Below the pieces are notes generated by a model. It saw only the letters and a program-made list of their open reading frames with translations, did not search any database and was not told where the DNA came from. A stretch of DNA of 64,000 nucleotides, from NCBI GenBank assembly GCA_017447805.1, contig JAFSMR010000032.1:20803-84802 (forward strand). The letters run 5' to 3'. This document shows positions 1 through 6,783 of this stretch, piece by piece (positions within the stretch are counted from its first letter, which is position 1; every line of letters starts with the position of its first letter). A program made the position numbers and the translations under genes. The DNA is from Kiritimatiellia bacterium. GTDB lineage: Bacteria; Verrucomicrobiota; Kiritimatiellia; RFP12; UBA1067.

Positions 1-259
1 CATGCCTTCCCATGGGTGGCGGCTCGCGGAATTTTTTGTGATGCGGCAAATTCTGACGCTTTGGGAAATAGCGATACCCTGAAGACTTTAGATCGGCAGA
101 AATTCTGCGTGCTACCAAGTTTGCGCGGTCTTGAAGACTTTCGCGCAATACTTCGCAAGAACGCTCGCTTTCTAGCTGAACGAGTCTAATGCCGCCTGCG
201 ACGAGTAATATCGCAGGCAGCACTACTATCAATAGATATATCTTTATATCTCTCGACAT
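1..259 (-). CDS. N-terminal part of a membrane-anchored protein, possibly a sensor kinase (partial)
   Basis: Open frame running off the left edge. It starts at an ATG 6 bp after the stop of the Cys/Pro-rich gene, so the two are probably co-transcribed. The 86 visible residues begin with a short charged leader (MSRDIKIY), a hydrophobic segment at about residues 8-24, then an amphipathic helix rich in Glu/Arg and a basic stretch with HHKKFREPPP. One uncleaved N-terminal TM helix followed by a helical extracytoplasmic region is common in sensor histidine kinases, but no catalytic domain is visible. The kinase idea is inference from topology and from pairing with a small secreted protein. The frame, start and spacing are seen directly. 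Confidence 0.6.
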   Translation of the reverse strand, partial: MSRDIKIYLLIVVLPAILLVAGGIRLVQLESERSCEVLRESLQDRANLVARRISADLKSSGYRYFPKRQNLPHHKKFREPPPMGRH

Positions 260-265
260 ATCCTA

Positions 266-823
266 TTATTCTGCAACGGGTGCCTCTGGAGCCGGGGCTT
301 CAGGTGCCGGAACCGTGGCTTGCTCGCCGCCCTCAGGGGAGGTCGGCATGGCCGGTGGCGGCGGAGGGAGCTTGTTGCATTCCTGCCTCGCGCCAGGGCA
401 AGGACCATTCATGCGAGGGCAGCCGGGCCTAGGACCGCGGCGAAAGCCTTCCTTGCGCTCGCATGGCACCATCTGGGCATCCTTGAAAAGAGGCTCGCCC
501 TCAGTGGAGTTCGCGGGGAGGATTATGACTCCTTTACAGTCGGGCGAGCAATCGCATTTCTTTATGCGCGGCAATGCAGGAGCTGGACGCTGTGCGCCAC
601 ATTCTGCCTTTGGCCCGCATTTAGGGGGGAATCCTTCTTTTTGCGGGCACTGCATCCCACGGCGGCATCCTTCTGCCTTCGCGCACGGCGGCGGCGGGAG
701 CTTCTTTGCGCTGCATCCGCATTTGCATTCTGGCGCCGCTTCTGGAGCGTTAGACTGTTCTTGCTGTTGTGCGAACACGAGAGTGGTCGCGCAAATCACG
801 CTCATCATCATTAGTTTCTTCAT
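266..823 (-). CDS. secreted Cys- and Pro-rich small protein
   Basis: 185 residues with a signal peptide (MKKLMMMSVICATTLVFAQ). The mature part has about 15 cysteines, many in C-x-C or C-x(5)-C spacing (CKCGC, GCRRGMQC, CDC), separated by proline runs (LPPPP twice), and an Ala/Pro/Glu-rich tail. I do not recognise the family. Such cysteine density in an exported protein suggests metal binding or disulfide cross-linking (inference). A ribosome site AAAGGAAAGGAAC precedes the ATG, and a -10 box TACAAT lies about 80 bp upstream. The membrane protein at the left edge follows 6 bp downstream, so this may be the periplasmic partner of a membrane sensor. Confidence 0.75.
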   Translation of the reverse strand: MKKLMMMSVICATTLVFAQQQEQSNAPEAAPECKCGCSAKKLPPPPCAKAEGCRRGMQCPQKEGFPPKCGPKAECGAQRPAPALPRIKKCDCSPDCKGVIILPANSTEGEPLFKDAQMVPCERKEGFRRGPRPGCPRMNGPCPGARQECNKLPPPPPAMPTSPEGGEQATVPAPEAPAPEAPVAE

Positions 824-903
824 AAGTATAGTTCCTTTCCTTTCAAGTATTAGCTTTTAGTTTCGCCGCCCGCTCGGGATCCTTCTCGCAGTCGACGCCG
901 CAT

Positions 904-909
904 ATTGTA
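904..909 (-). promoter_or_regulatory. -10 box for the Cys-rich gene
   Basis: TACAAT read on the minus strand, within the context AATGATACAATATGCG. The same context occurs upstream of the small ORF near 7975. No good -35 box is visible, so the assignment rests on the -10 alone. Confidence 0.45.
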
Positions 910-1009
910 TCATTTTTTCCGGCCCCTTGGGTTAAAATAATGTTATGTTTTAAAAAATATTTCTTTTTTTACCCCAAGTTGCCTCTCCAACCGATTGAAA
1001 ACACCATTC

Positions 1010-1100
1010 TACAACTACGGCTACAACTACAACTAAACTCTCCTTTCCCTAATTGGTCATTGGTATTGGTTATTGGCAACATTTCCACATTGGCAACATT
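1010..1100. repeat. short tandem repeats plus a 28-bp motif shared with 5033-5060
   Basis: Hexamer-like ACTACA repeats (1010-1035) are followed by an ATTGGT-type run (about 1050-1078). A 28-bp stretch at 1073-1100 contains TTGGCAACATT twice. The same 28 bp occur exactly at 5033-5060, again preceded by GGTATTGG. The stretch between 860 and 1320 holds no convincing gene apart from these repeats and the 42-bp array. Confidence 0.8.
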
Positions 1101-1118
1101 AAACAACCTTCAACTTTG

Positions 1119-1323
1119 GTCGAAAGCACCGTCAAAATTTTGACGCTACCTTCTACCACGGTCGCAAGTACCGTCAAAATTTTGACGCTACCTTCTACCA
1201 CGGTCGCAAGTACCGTCAGAATTTTGATGCTACCTTCGTCCACGGTCGCAAGTACCGTCAGAATTTTGACGCTACCTTCGTCCACGGACGCAAGTATCGT
1301 CAGAATTTTGACGCTACCTTCTA
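1119..1323. repeat. five-copy 42-bp tandem array, each unit with a 16-bp palindrome
   Basis: Five copies of CGTCAAAATTTTGACG or one- or two-base variants lie at 1130, 1172, 1214, 1256 and 1298, exactly 42 bp apart. Copies 1 and 2 are perfect palindromes. The intervening 26 bp are also conserved (ACCTTC then CACGGTCGCAAGTA). Because 42 is a multiple of 3, both strands stay open as 14-residue repeats (minus strand EGSVKILTVLATVV). Neither frame has a convincing start, so I annotate DNA, not protein. Confidence 0.9.
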
Positions 1324-1503
1324 ATGCGCAGATGCCCATGATGAACGAAATCGGGTAATCCCAGTCCACGGTGTGACATGCGAACCAACGCAGAGAAGCG
1401 CCAAGCCCGCCGCGAGAAGGCAAAGCCGCCAAGGTGCGATCAGCGCCCGCGAAAACAGCGGGCAATCCTCCTTGAGAAAGGCAAATAGGATTTTCTTCTT
1501 CAT
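1321..1503 (-). CDS. small membrane protein, 60 aa
   Basis: Starts MKKKILFAF with a good ribosome site (AAAGGAG, 7 bp spacing) that is supplied by the repeat at 1506-1577. It has one hydrophobic segment (CLLAAGLALLCVGS). It reads to a stop just where the 42-bp array begins. A second frame on the same strand reads WDYPISFIMGIC straight into the array, so a frameshift of a longer ancestral membrane protein is possible. Family unknown. Confidence 0.45.
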   Translation of the reverse strand: MKKKILFAFLKEDCPLFSRALIAPWRLCLLAAGLALLCVGSHVTPWTGITRFRSSWASAH

Positions 1504-1505
1504 GT

Positions 1506-1577
1506 TCCCGCTCCTTTCGTTTTGTCTGCGACGGCCCGCGCTTGCCCTCATCCGCGTATTCATTTCTTTGCCTCGGT
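1506..1577 (-). repeat. gene-end repeat, copy A
   Basis: Minus-strand sequence running from ACCGAGGCAAAGAAATGA through ATACGCGGATGA, GCGCGGGCCGTCG and GACAAAACGAAAGGAGCGGGA. The Fic gene stops inside it, and its last residues TEAKK are encoded by it. The AAAGGAG at the far end serves the next small gene. Four related copies lie at 2619, 4484, 5061 and 6733. Confidence 0.85.
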
Positions 1578-2534
1578 GACGAGGTCGAGGGTGGCCTGCC
1601 ACCAACTACGGATAAGGCGGCGAAGGTTGTCGAGGCGCGGCGTCTCCGGCAAAAGCTCGCGGTTCGCAAGATTTATCACGCCGACAGCGCGCTGGTAGTC
1701 CCAAAGTTCGCGGATATAGTCGAGCCGCGCCTCGGACGGAATCACAATCGGCGGGAAGCCAGCGTAAAGGACGGGCAGATTGGCAAGAAGCCGTGCAATT
1801 CTGCCATTGCCATCGAAGAACGGATGTATTCGCACGAACGCGACATGCGCGAACAAATACGACTCCAAGGCCGAATCCTCGTCCTTGATGCCGCCAAACC
1901 GCGCGTTGAACGCCTTTATCCAGTCCCGCATCAGCTCCGGCGTTTCGTCGGCCGCAGCGTAAGGCATGTAGACGCTCCTCGCGCCCTCGGCCCCGTAAGT
2001 GCCGTTGTCCTCGCGCTTCCATGCGCCAATGGGCTTGTAGATGTCGCGCGTCTCGTCCGGCACGACAATGCGATGCAACGCAAGGACATCCTCCTCGGCA
2101 ATGCGTCCCTTGTCGATAAGCGAGCGCACGAAATCGACGCCCCTCGCGTGGGCGACGACATCCTGATGATCCTTGAGCGGCTTTCCCTTTACCGTAAGCC
2201 CATACTCCAACACCGCCATCGTGTCGCCTAGCGTAAGCGTATTGCCCTCGATGGCCGTGGAATCATGCGTCCAAAGCGCCCGGATCGCCTTGAGTAGTTC
2301 CCTCCGCCTCGACTCGCCAATCCCGTCCAGGAAATTGCGCCGCCTCGCGCCATGCGTCCGCAAGAAAGAAGCGACTGCATTGTGAGATATTGCGAGGTTG
2401 TGCCGAACACGCATTTCTTCGGCAATCGCCCTCACGCTTATGCCATTAGCTTTAAGTTCCTTTACTTCGGCCTCGTAAGGCGCGAGCTTGGACTGAAACG
2501 GCTTACCGCCCTTTGTAACAACCTTTCCAATCAT
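1560..2534 (-). CDS. Fic family protein (AMPylation domain) with N-terminal helix-turn-helix
   Basis: About 324 residues from the preferred start MIGKVVTKGG. The Fic signature HPFFDGNGRIAR lies in the C-terminal half; its His is the catalytic base, and the Asn and Arg bind the phosphates of ATP. An upstream TAIEGNTL segment is the conserved helix found in many Fic proteins. Residues about 20-60 (ISVRAIAEEM...) resemble a resolvase-like helix-turn-helix. Fic enzymes transfer AMP or other nucleotides to target hydroxyls. An upstream ATG (2594) would lie ahead of the promoter, so 2534 is chosen, giving an almost leaderless mRNA. The C-terminal TEAKK comes from repeat copy A. Target unknown; it could be a toxin-like or autoregulated DNA-binding Fic. 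Confidence 0.88.
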   Translation of the reverse strand: MIGKVVTKGGKPFQSKLAPYEAEVKELKANGISVRAIAEEMRVRHNLAISHNAVASFLRTHGARRRNFLDGIGESRRRELLKAIRALWTHDSTAIEGNTLTLGDTMAVLEYGLTVKGKPLKDHQDVVAHARGVDFVRSLIDKGRIAEEDVLALHRIVVPDETRDIYKPIGAWKREDNGTYGAEGARSVYMPYAAADETPELMRDWIKAFNARFGGIKDEDSALESYLFAHVAFVRIHPFFDGNGRIARLLANLPVLYAGFPPIVIPSEARLDYIRELWDYQRAVGVINLANRELLPETPRLDNLRRLIRSWWQATLDLVTEAKK

Positions 2535-2543
2535 GATACGCAT

Positions 2544-2589
2544 ATTGTAACAACTTTTTTTCGTTTTGTCAACACGGAAGCTGTTACAA
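2544..2589 (-). promoter_or_regulatory. sigma70-type promoter and candidate operator of the Fic gene
   Basis: TTGACA (2567-2572) and TACAAT (2544-2549) are separated by exactly 17 bp, a near-consensus promoter. The expected start of transcription is about 2537, 3 nt before the ATG at 2534. TTGTAACAA lies over the -10 box (2545-2553) and again 32 bp away inside the gene (2513-2521). An inverted copy TGTTACAA lies at 2582-2589. The spacing suggests an operator, perhaps for the Fic protein's own helix-turn-helix (inference). Confidence 0.75.
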
Positions 2590-2618
2590 GTCACCTTTTA
2601 CAAGTCACCATTTTCTTC

Positions 2619-2689
2619 TCCCGCTCCTTTCGTTTTGTCCGCGACGGCCCGCGCATACATCATCCGCGTATTCATTTCGTGGCCTCCGT
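2619..2689 (-). repeat. gene-end repeat, copy B
   Basis: Same element as copy A, better conserved: ACGGAGGCCACGAAATGA, then ATACGCGGATGATG, GCGCGGGCCGTCGCGGAC and AAAACGAAAGGAGCGGGA. The 617-residue gene ends in it (last residues TEATK). The ATGA at the stop opens a 25-codon relic starting MNTRMMYARAVAD. Confidence 0.9.
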
Positions 2690-4525
2690 TTCAGTTTGGT
2701 TTTGATCCGGCAAGACGGCGATTAGGATGTCGAGCTTCCAATGATTCTTCTCGCGAAAGCGGTAGATATGCCCGGACGTGAGCGCGACCCCTCGCTCGTC
2801 ACTTTCCCATTCCCGCTTCACTCTTTCCGGTTGCGGAAGTTTCCCTGCCGTCTCAAGCCGCAAGAACTCATCAAGCGTCAACACGCCGAAATCGTCCCAT
2901 CTAGTTGGCGCCCATCCAAAACTCGCCCCAATACATCCTTCGCCATCGCAATAAGGATCAAGCCTCAACGTACACGTATTGCCCAGGCTGTCGCGCTTAT
3001 CCTGCAACAGCAGTTCCTCTTTTCCCGGCACGACCGACTTCTCCTGCCACGCCGAGTCTTTCGCGGCAAACGGCCTGAGAGCAAAGCGGCGCGGTTCTTC
3101 GCGGACAAGCGCAACGTCGCCCAAGTCAAGCGAGCGGTCGCGCGAAAGGTCTATCTCCCGCGGCAGGCCGGGGCAGCCGGGAGCCGACAACTTGAAGCGG
3201 TATGCCATAGGCGAACAGCCCTGCACCGCGACCGCAACGCCATTCGTGACCGCGAACGAACAAGCGGCGGCTTGCGGCCTTTCGCGTCCGCCCTTTATGG
3301 TTCCCCAATCTTCGCCGACGGGGAAGCGGTTGTCCACCTCCAGCGTCGCCGTTGCGGTGTCGATGCCGTCCGGGAGCCGAGGCGTGAAAGCGAGCGTCGC
3401 TGTCTTGTCGGGCGCAAGGCGGCGCATCCGCAGCGTTCCGAAGTCGAGAGCCGTCTTGCCCTTCGTTGAACGCATTTTCTGCGGCATCCGCACGGCAAGT
3501 GGCGCATAGCCGTGCTTCTCGAACACGATGTAGTCGCGCGTCCTGTAAACCACCGCGATGAAAGTGCCGTCTTCATAGACCCAAGCCCATGTAGCAATAT
3601 CCGCAATGTCGGAATCTTCCGCTTCGAGGCGACCGAATACGAGCGTCCCTTTGGCGTATGTCATCCGCCACAAACGCTTAAGCTTCTCGGCTATGTCCGG
3701 CGGCGCATCTGCCAACGCGACCTCGCGCACGGACGGAACACCTTCGTTTGCCTTCAAGAACGCCTCGCGCAACTCGTATTCCGTCAACTCCTTGCGCTCC
3801 GCAACGCCACACGAAACGATTCGCGCCACGGCTGTCGGCGAAAGCACCGCCCGTGCAGCATCGTTCAGCGCTGGCCCGAAGAAGGTGCGAACGCTTTTTT
3901 CATCCGCTGTCAGCGCGAATGCCTCCAGTTCCGCCGCAACCGCCGGATGATCCTTCGCAAGCGACACCGACGACCATTGCGCCGCCCGCGCAGTCAGATC
4001 GACCACGCCATGACGGTCGGGAACCGTCATTCCGCCACGCCGAATCACGCGGCGCGGCGCCTCCGCATCGCCAGTCGCCAAGAAATAGCCCCACAGGAAA
4101 TCAAGAATCCCCGGCGCATAGTCCTCCAAGTCCTGCGGCACCATGTCGTCAAGAGACTTCCCTTCCAAGGCCGCGTCGATTCCGACTGCAACCTCCTTGC
4201 CACCGCGCTTCTTCGCCGCTTCCCAGTTCCCACGCCACGCTTCCCCCGACGACTTCGCCACGCCGAAGTAGAACCCAATCATCGGCGGAATTCCGCCCGG
4301 CTTCGCTTTGTTTATCTTCTTGACAGATGGCAAAACGGCGATGGCAGACTCCACATCCGGGGCTTTGTAATAGCCGTTGAAGAGCGTATCCATCTTCTCC
4401 ATTTCTGCTTTTGTCGGCTCCGACTCGAACAGCCCAAGAATCGCAAATGCATCTCCCGGCATCAAAATCGCTACCGCCATCGCCGCTCCCGCGACGGCCC
4501 GCGCAAATGTCATCCGTGTATTCAT
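2672..4525 (-). CDS. secreted protein of unknown function, 617 aa
   Basis: Signal peptide MNTRMTFARAVAGAAMAVAI...GDAFA, cleavage near residue 28. The mature protein is soluble, with alternating alpha-rich (residues 30-280) and beta-rich parts (280-600), and has no family motif I can name. The beta-rich half reads like a carboxypeptidase-regulatory or bacterial Ig-like fold (inference). The start overlaps the stop of the lipoprotein gene as ATGA, so the two are translationally coupled. Its first codons are repeat copy C and its last codons are repeat copy B, so the whole gene is bounded by the same DNA element. Confidence 0.75.
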   Translation of the reverse strand: MNTRMTFARAVAGAAMAVAILMPGDAFAILGLFESEPTKAEMEKMDTLFNGYYKAPDVESAIAVLPSVKKINKAKPGGIPPMIGFYFGVAKSSGEAWRGNWEAAKKRGGKEVAVGIDAALEGKSLDDMVPQDLEDYAPGILDFLWGYFLATGDAEAPRRVIRRGGMTVPDRHGVVDLTARAAQWSSVSLAKDHPAVAAELEAFALTADEKSVRTFFGPALNDAARAVLSPTAVARIVSCGVAERKELTEYELREAFLKANEGVPSVREVALADAPPDIAEKLKRLWRMTYAKGTLVFGRLEAEDSDIADIATWAWVYEDGTFIAVVYRTRDYIVFEKHGYAPLAVRMPQKMRSTKGKTALDFGTLRMRRLAPDKTATLAFTPRLPDGIDTATATLEVDNRFPVGEDWGTIKGGRERPQAAACSFAVTNGVAVAVQGCSPMAYRFKLSAPGCPGLPREIDLSRDRSLDLGDVALVREEPRRFALRPFAAKDSAWQEKSVVPGKEELLLQDKRDSLGNTCTLRLDPYCDGEGCIGASFGWAPTRWDDFGVLTLDEFLRLETAGKLPQPERVKREWESDERGVALTSGHIYRFREKNHWKLDILIAVLPDQNQTETEATK

Positions 4526-4539
4526 TTCGTGGCCTCCGT
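4484..4539 (-). repeat. gene-end repeat, copy C (signal-peptide start of the 617-aa gene)
   Basis: ACGGAGGCCACGAAATGA, then ATACACGGATGACATTTGCGCGGGCCGTCGCGGGAGC. This copy is functional coding DNA: it ends the lipoprotein gene (TEATK, stop) and starts the next gene (MNTRMTFARAVAG). It may therefore be the source from which the other copies derive. Confidence 0.9.
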
Positions 4540-4995
4540 TGTGGCTTCAGTGCATTGACGGAATTTGCGGCACTCTTCCAGGAGCATCGCACGAACAGCC
4601 TTGTCGCTAGGTGTCGCCTTGCGGCAATACTGCTTCCAAATCTCTCCTTCCCGCTTATCCATCACTACGATGGAATCTTCATAGCAATACGTCCGTACAT
4701 TTCCGAAATCAACCGTTATGCTAGGCACATATGTCACAAATGTAATGGAAAGCCCTTCGTTCAAATGCGCGATCCAGTCCTTCAAAGTCGCAATTGCTTC
4801 CGCCGGAAACACCTTTACGGAAAGCGTTGTCGGCGGCTGACAGTCAGGAAAGGAAACGCACCCTGCTTCAATTTCCACATCGTCTACGACAAAAGATTCC
4901 GGTCCGCAGAAACTTTGAAAAACAAAACATCCGCCCGCCATCGCCGCAAGACACACCATCGCCGTTCCCGCGACAAATATCATTTTCTTATTCAT
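4522..4995 (-). CDS. small lipoprotein of unknown function
   Basis: 157 residues. The N-terminus MNKKMIFVAGTAMVCLAAMAGGC carries a lipobox (AGGC), so lipidation at Cys23 is expected. The mature part has further cysteines (SFC, GCVSFPDC, TYC, QYC, LEEC, RQC) and no known motif. The ribosome site AAAGGAG is 8 bp from the ATG. It overlaps the following secreted-protein gene by ATGA, which suggests the two act together at the envelope (inference). Confidence 0.75.
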   Translation of the reverse strand: MNKKMIFVAGTAMVCLAAMAGGCFVFQSFCGPESFVVDDVEIEAGCVSFPDCQPPTTLSVKVFPAEAIATLKDWIAHLNEGLSITFVTYVPSITVDFGNVRTYCYEDSIVVMDKREGEIWKQYCRKATPSDKAVRAMLLEECRKFRQCTEATTEATK

Positions 4996-5020
4996 TTGTT
5001 TCGACTCCTTTCATTGGAAA

Positions 5021-5060
5021 TTGGTATTGGACTTGGCAACATTTCCACATTGGCAACATT
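5021..5060. repeat. ATTGG repeat and 28-bp motif, second copy
   Basis: The 28 bp at 5033-5060 (two TTGGCAACATT units joined by TCCACA) are identical to 1073-1100. Here the motif lies between gene-end repeat D and the ribosome site of the lipoprotein gene. Confidence 0.85.
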
Positions 5061-5098
5061 CTCCCCCGGCCCGCTCTTGCCCTCATCCGCGTAGTCAT
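5061..5098 (-). repeat. gene-end repeat, copy D (divergent)
   Basis: CTATGACTACGCGGATGAGGGCAAG, then AGCGGGCC on the minus strand. It matches copy A (ATGAATACGCGGATGAGGGCAAG) with few changes. The ATPase gene again stops at the ATGA of the repeat. Confidence 0.7.
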
Positions 5099-6513
5099 AG
5101 GTTCGCTACGCCAGGTTTGAAAGGAGCAATCTTGCCATCGAGCGCAGCTTCGGCAAGACGATGCAACTCTCCGATCATGTAGAACGGCAGCGAAAGAAGC
5201 TCGAATGGATGAGCCCGGCCATTGCCGTCAACGATCGTAGTCTCAAGGTACGAAGGCTTGTCGCCATTGATCCTTACGCCAAAAGACCGATTCTTCTCCA
5301 GCAGGAATTGGTGAAGCGATTTCATTGTACCGGCAGCTCCGGCCTTGACTTCCACCGGCACCACCGCCGAGCCTACCTGCACGAGGAAATCCACTTCCGC
5401 ATCAGATCCGTTTTTCTCCCGCACCCAATGATGCAGAATGTGTTCGCAGTATTCGGCCTCGGCACATTTCAGGTTCTCGGCCACAAACTGCTCGCAGAAT
5501 CCGCCCCGCTCGGCAATGTCGTGCGGGGCGAGCGGCAGCCTTATGGACGCGATCGAAAGGCCCAGCTGTCTTGCGCAAAGCCCGATGTCCAATGTATACG
5601 CCTTGAAATTCCTCCTGTCCTCGCCCGCGCCGATGGGAACCCCCTCCGCCCGCGACCTGTTTACCCGCGTCAGCACCATCGCCTTGTCCAGCAAGTCCAC
5701 CGCAACCCCCAACTCGCGAGACCTCACCTCGCGGCTCACCGTCACATACGAAAACTTTTTGCCCATCTGCTGCGGCAGCGACCTGAAAACCGACTCCAGC
5801 ATCTCCTGCGGAACTTTCCGCCGGTATTTGGCGAAGTCTTCGATATACGTTCCGATCAGCGTCTCCTGGACGCGCTCGACCTCAAGAAACGAGTTCGTCT
5901 CGGCAAAAACTTTCACCGCTTCCGGCAAGCCCCCGACCATCCAATACAAAAGCACCTTTTCCATGCACTCACGGTGAATGGCATCCGGTACCTCGTCGCC
6001 GGGCGCATAGGCGCTTATCCAAGAAGCAAGCCCCGCGCCGCCTACGGCCGGCAGGAACTCTGCAAACGACAACGGCTCCAGAAACAGGTACTCGATCCGT
6101 CCGACCGGTATGGAATACTCGAACTTCTCAAGCGCGAACTCCAAAAGCGACCCCGCTGCAATGACATGGAGCGAAGGACGCTTCTCATAGAAGTATCTCA
6201 GCGTCGCCAAAACCTGCGGCTGAGCCTGAATCTCATCAAGAAACAGGAGCGTCCTGCCGTCGATTATGCGCTGACCGGTCGCAGCCTCCAGCAAGGGAAC
6301 TATCTTGTCAGGATCCTTCGAGCGGAAGTAATCCCCTGCGCCTTCCATTTCTTCAAAATCGATTTTTACCACCGACTCGAATTCGCTTTCTCCGAATAAA
6401 TCCATCACCAGCGAGGTCTTTCCCACCTGCCTTGCACCGCGAATGACAAGCGGCTTGCGGGTGGCACGATTCTTCCACTCCTTCAAATAGCCTAAAGCCT
6501 TGCGATTTATCAT
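5095..6513 (-). CDS. AAA-type ATPase with DUF4143 domain
   Basis: About 472 residues. Walker A is GARQVGKT (residues ~26-33), Walker B is LLFLDEIQ, and the sensor region is HVIAAGSLLEFAL. The C-terminal half is a PD-(D/E)xK-like DUF4143 domain with EVDFLVQ and VPVEVKAG. Proteins of this pair of domains are common in bacteria; their role is unsettled, with toxin-antitoxin or mobile-element links proposed. The start MINRKALGYLKEW is chosen because AGGAG lies 6 bp upstream of it; the ATG two codons earlier abuts the ribosome site. It has its own promoter. Confidence 0.88.
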   Translation of the reverse strand: MINRKALGYLKEWKNRATRKPLVIRGARQVGKTSLVMDLFGESEFESVVKIDFEEMEGAGDYFRSKDPDKIVPLLEAATGQRIIDGRTLLFLDEIQAQPQVLATLRYFYEKRPSLHVIAAGSLLEFALEKFEYSIPVGRIEYLFLEPLSFAEFLPAVGGAGLASWISAYAPGDEVPDAIHRECMEKVLLYWMVGGLPEAVKVFAETNSFLEVERVQETLIGTYIEDFAKYRRKVPQEMLESVFRSLPQQMGKKFSYVTVSREVRSRELGVAVDLLDKAMVLTRVNRSRAEGVPIGAGEDRRNFKAYTLDIGLCARQLGLSIASIRLPLAPHDIAERGGFCEQFVAENLKCAEAEYCEHILHHWVREKNGSDAEVDFLVQVGSAVVPVEVKAGAAGTMKSLHQFLLEKNRSFGVRINGDKPSYLETTIVDGNGRAHPFELLSLPFYMIGELHRLAEAALDGKIAPFKPGVANL

Positions 6514-6546
6514 GTCCATCTCCTGTCTTTGGATGTTTCATACGGT

Positions 6547-6575
6547 ATTATAACATATTCAATGGCGAAAATCAA
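6547..6575 (-). promoter_or_regulatory. promoter of the DUF4143 ATPase gene
   Basis: TTGATT (6570-6575) and TATAAT (6547-6552) with a 17-bp spacer. Transcription should start near 6540, leaving a ~27-nt leader that holds the AGGAG ribosome site. Between here and 6733 I see no gene. Confidence 0.7.
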
Positions 6576-6732
6576 CGGTGATGGTATAGATATATTGGCT
6601 TTTTAAGACGGTAACCCTTCCTCAAAGTGGAAATATCGCCAAGTTTTAGCTTCAGAAATATCAATAAATCACGAGCCGCCACCTATAACCGCATCGAACC
6701 TCGCTCTTCTTCGTGCGACACACTTCAATGGT

Positions 6733-6783
6733 CCACGACGGCCCGCGCAAACACCATCCGCGTATTCATTTCGTGGCCTCCGT
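6733..6783 (-). repeat. gene-end repeat, copy E
   Basis: ACGGAGGCCACGAAATGA, then ATACGCGGATGGTGTTTGCGCGGGCCGTCGTGG. It begins directly at the stop codon of the membrane-protein gene. It holds a ribosome site and a 14-codon relic ORF (MNTRMVFARAVVDH, stop). Confidence 0.88.

Noticed and set aside
189..860. Long plus-strand ORFs across the first 900 bp
   Set aside because: They are reverse-frame shadows of the Cys/Pro-rich gene, which has a signal peptide, ribosome site and -10 box on the minus strand.
1119..1323. CRISPR array
   Set aside because: Spacers are as conserved as the repeats and there are no cas genes; it is a plain tandem array.
1070..1669. 199-aa minus-strand ORF containing the 14-residue repeats
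   Set aside because: No ribosome site at its start, it overlaps the end of the Fic gene, and its repeats follow from the 42-bp DNA period.
1506..6783. Classical integron attC sites
   Set aside because: The gene-end repeats lack the paired GTTRRRY/RYYYAAC core sites and an attC-like inverted-repeat shape, and no integrase gene is visible.
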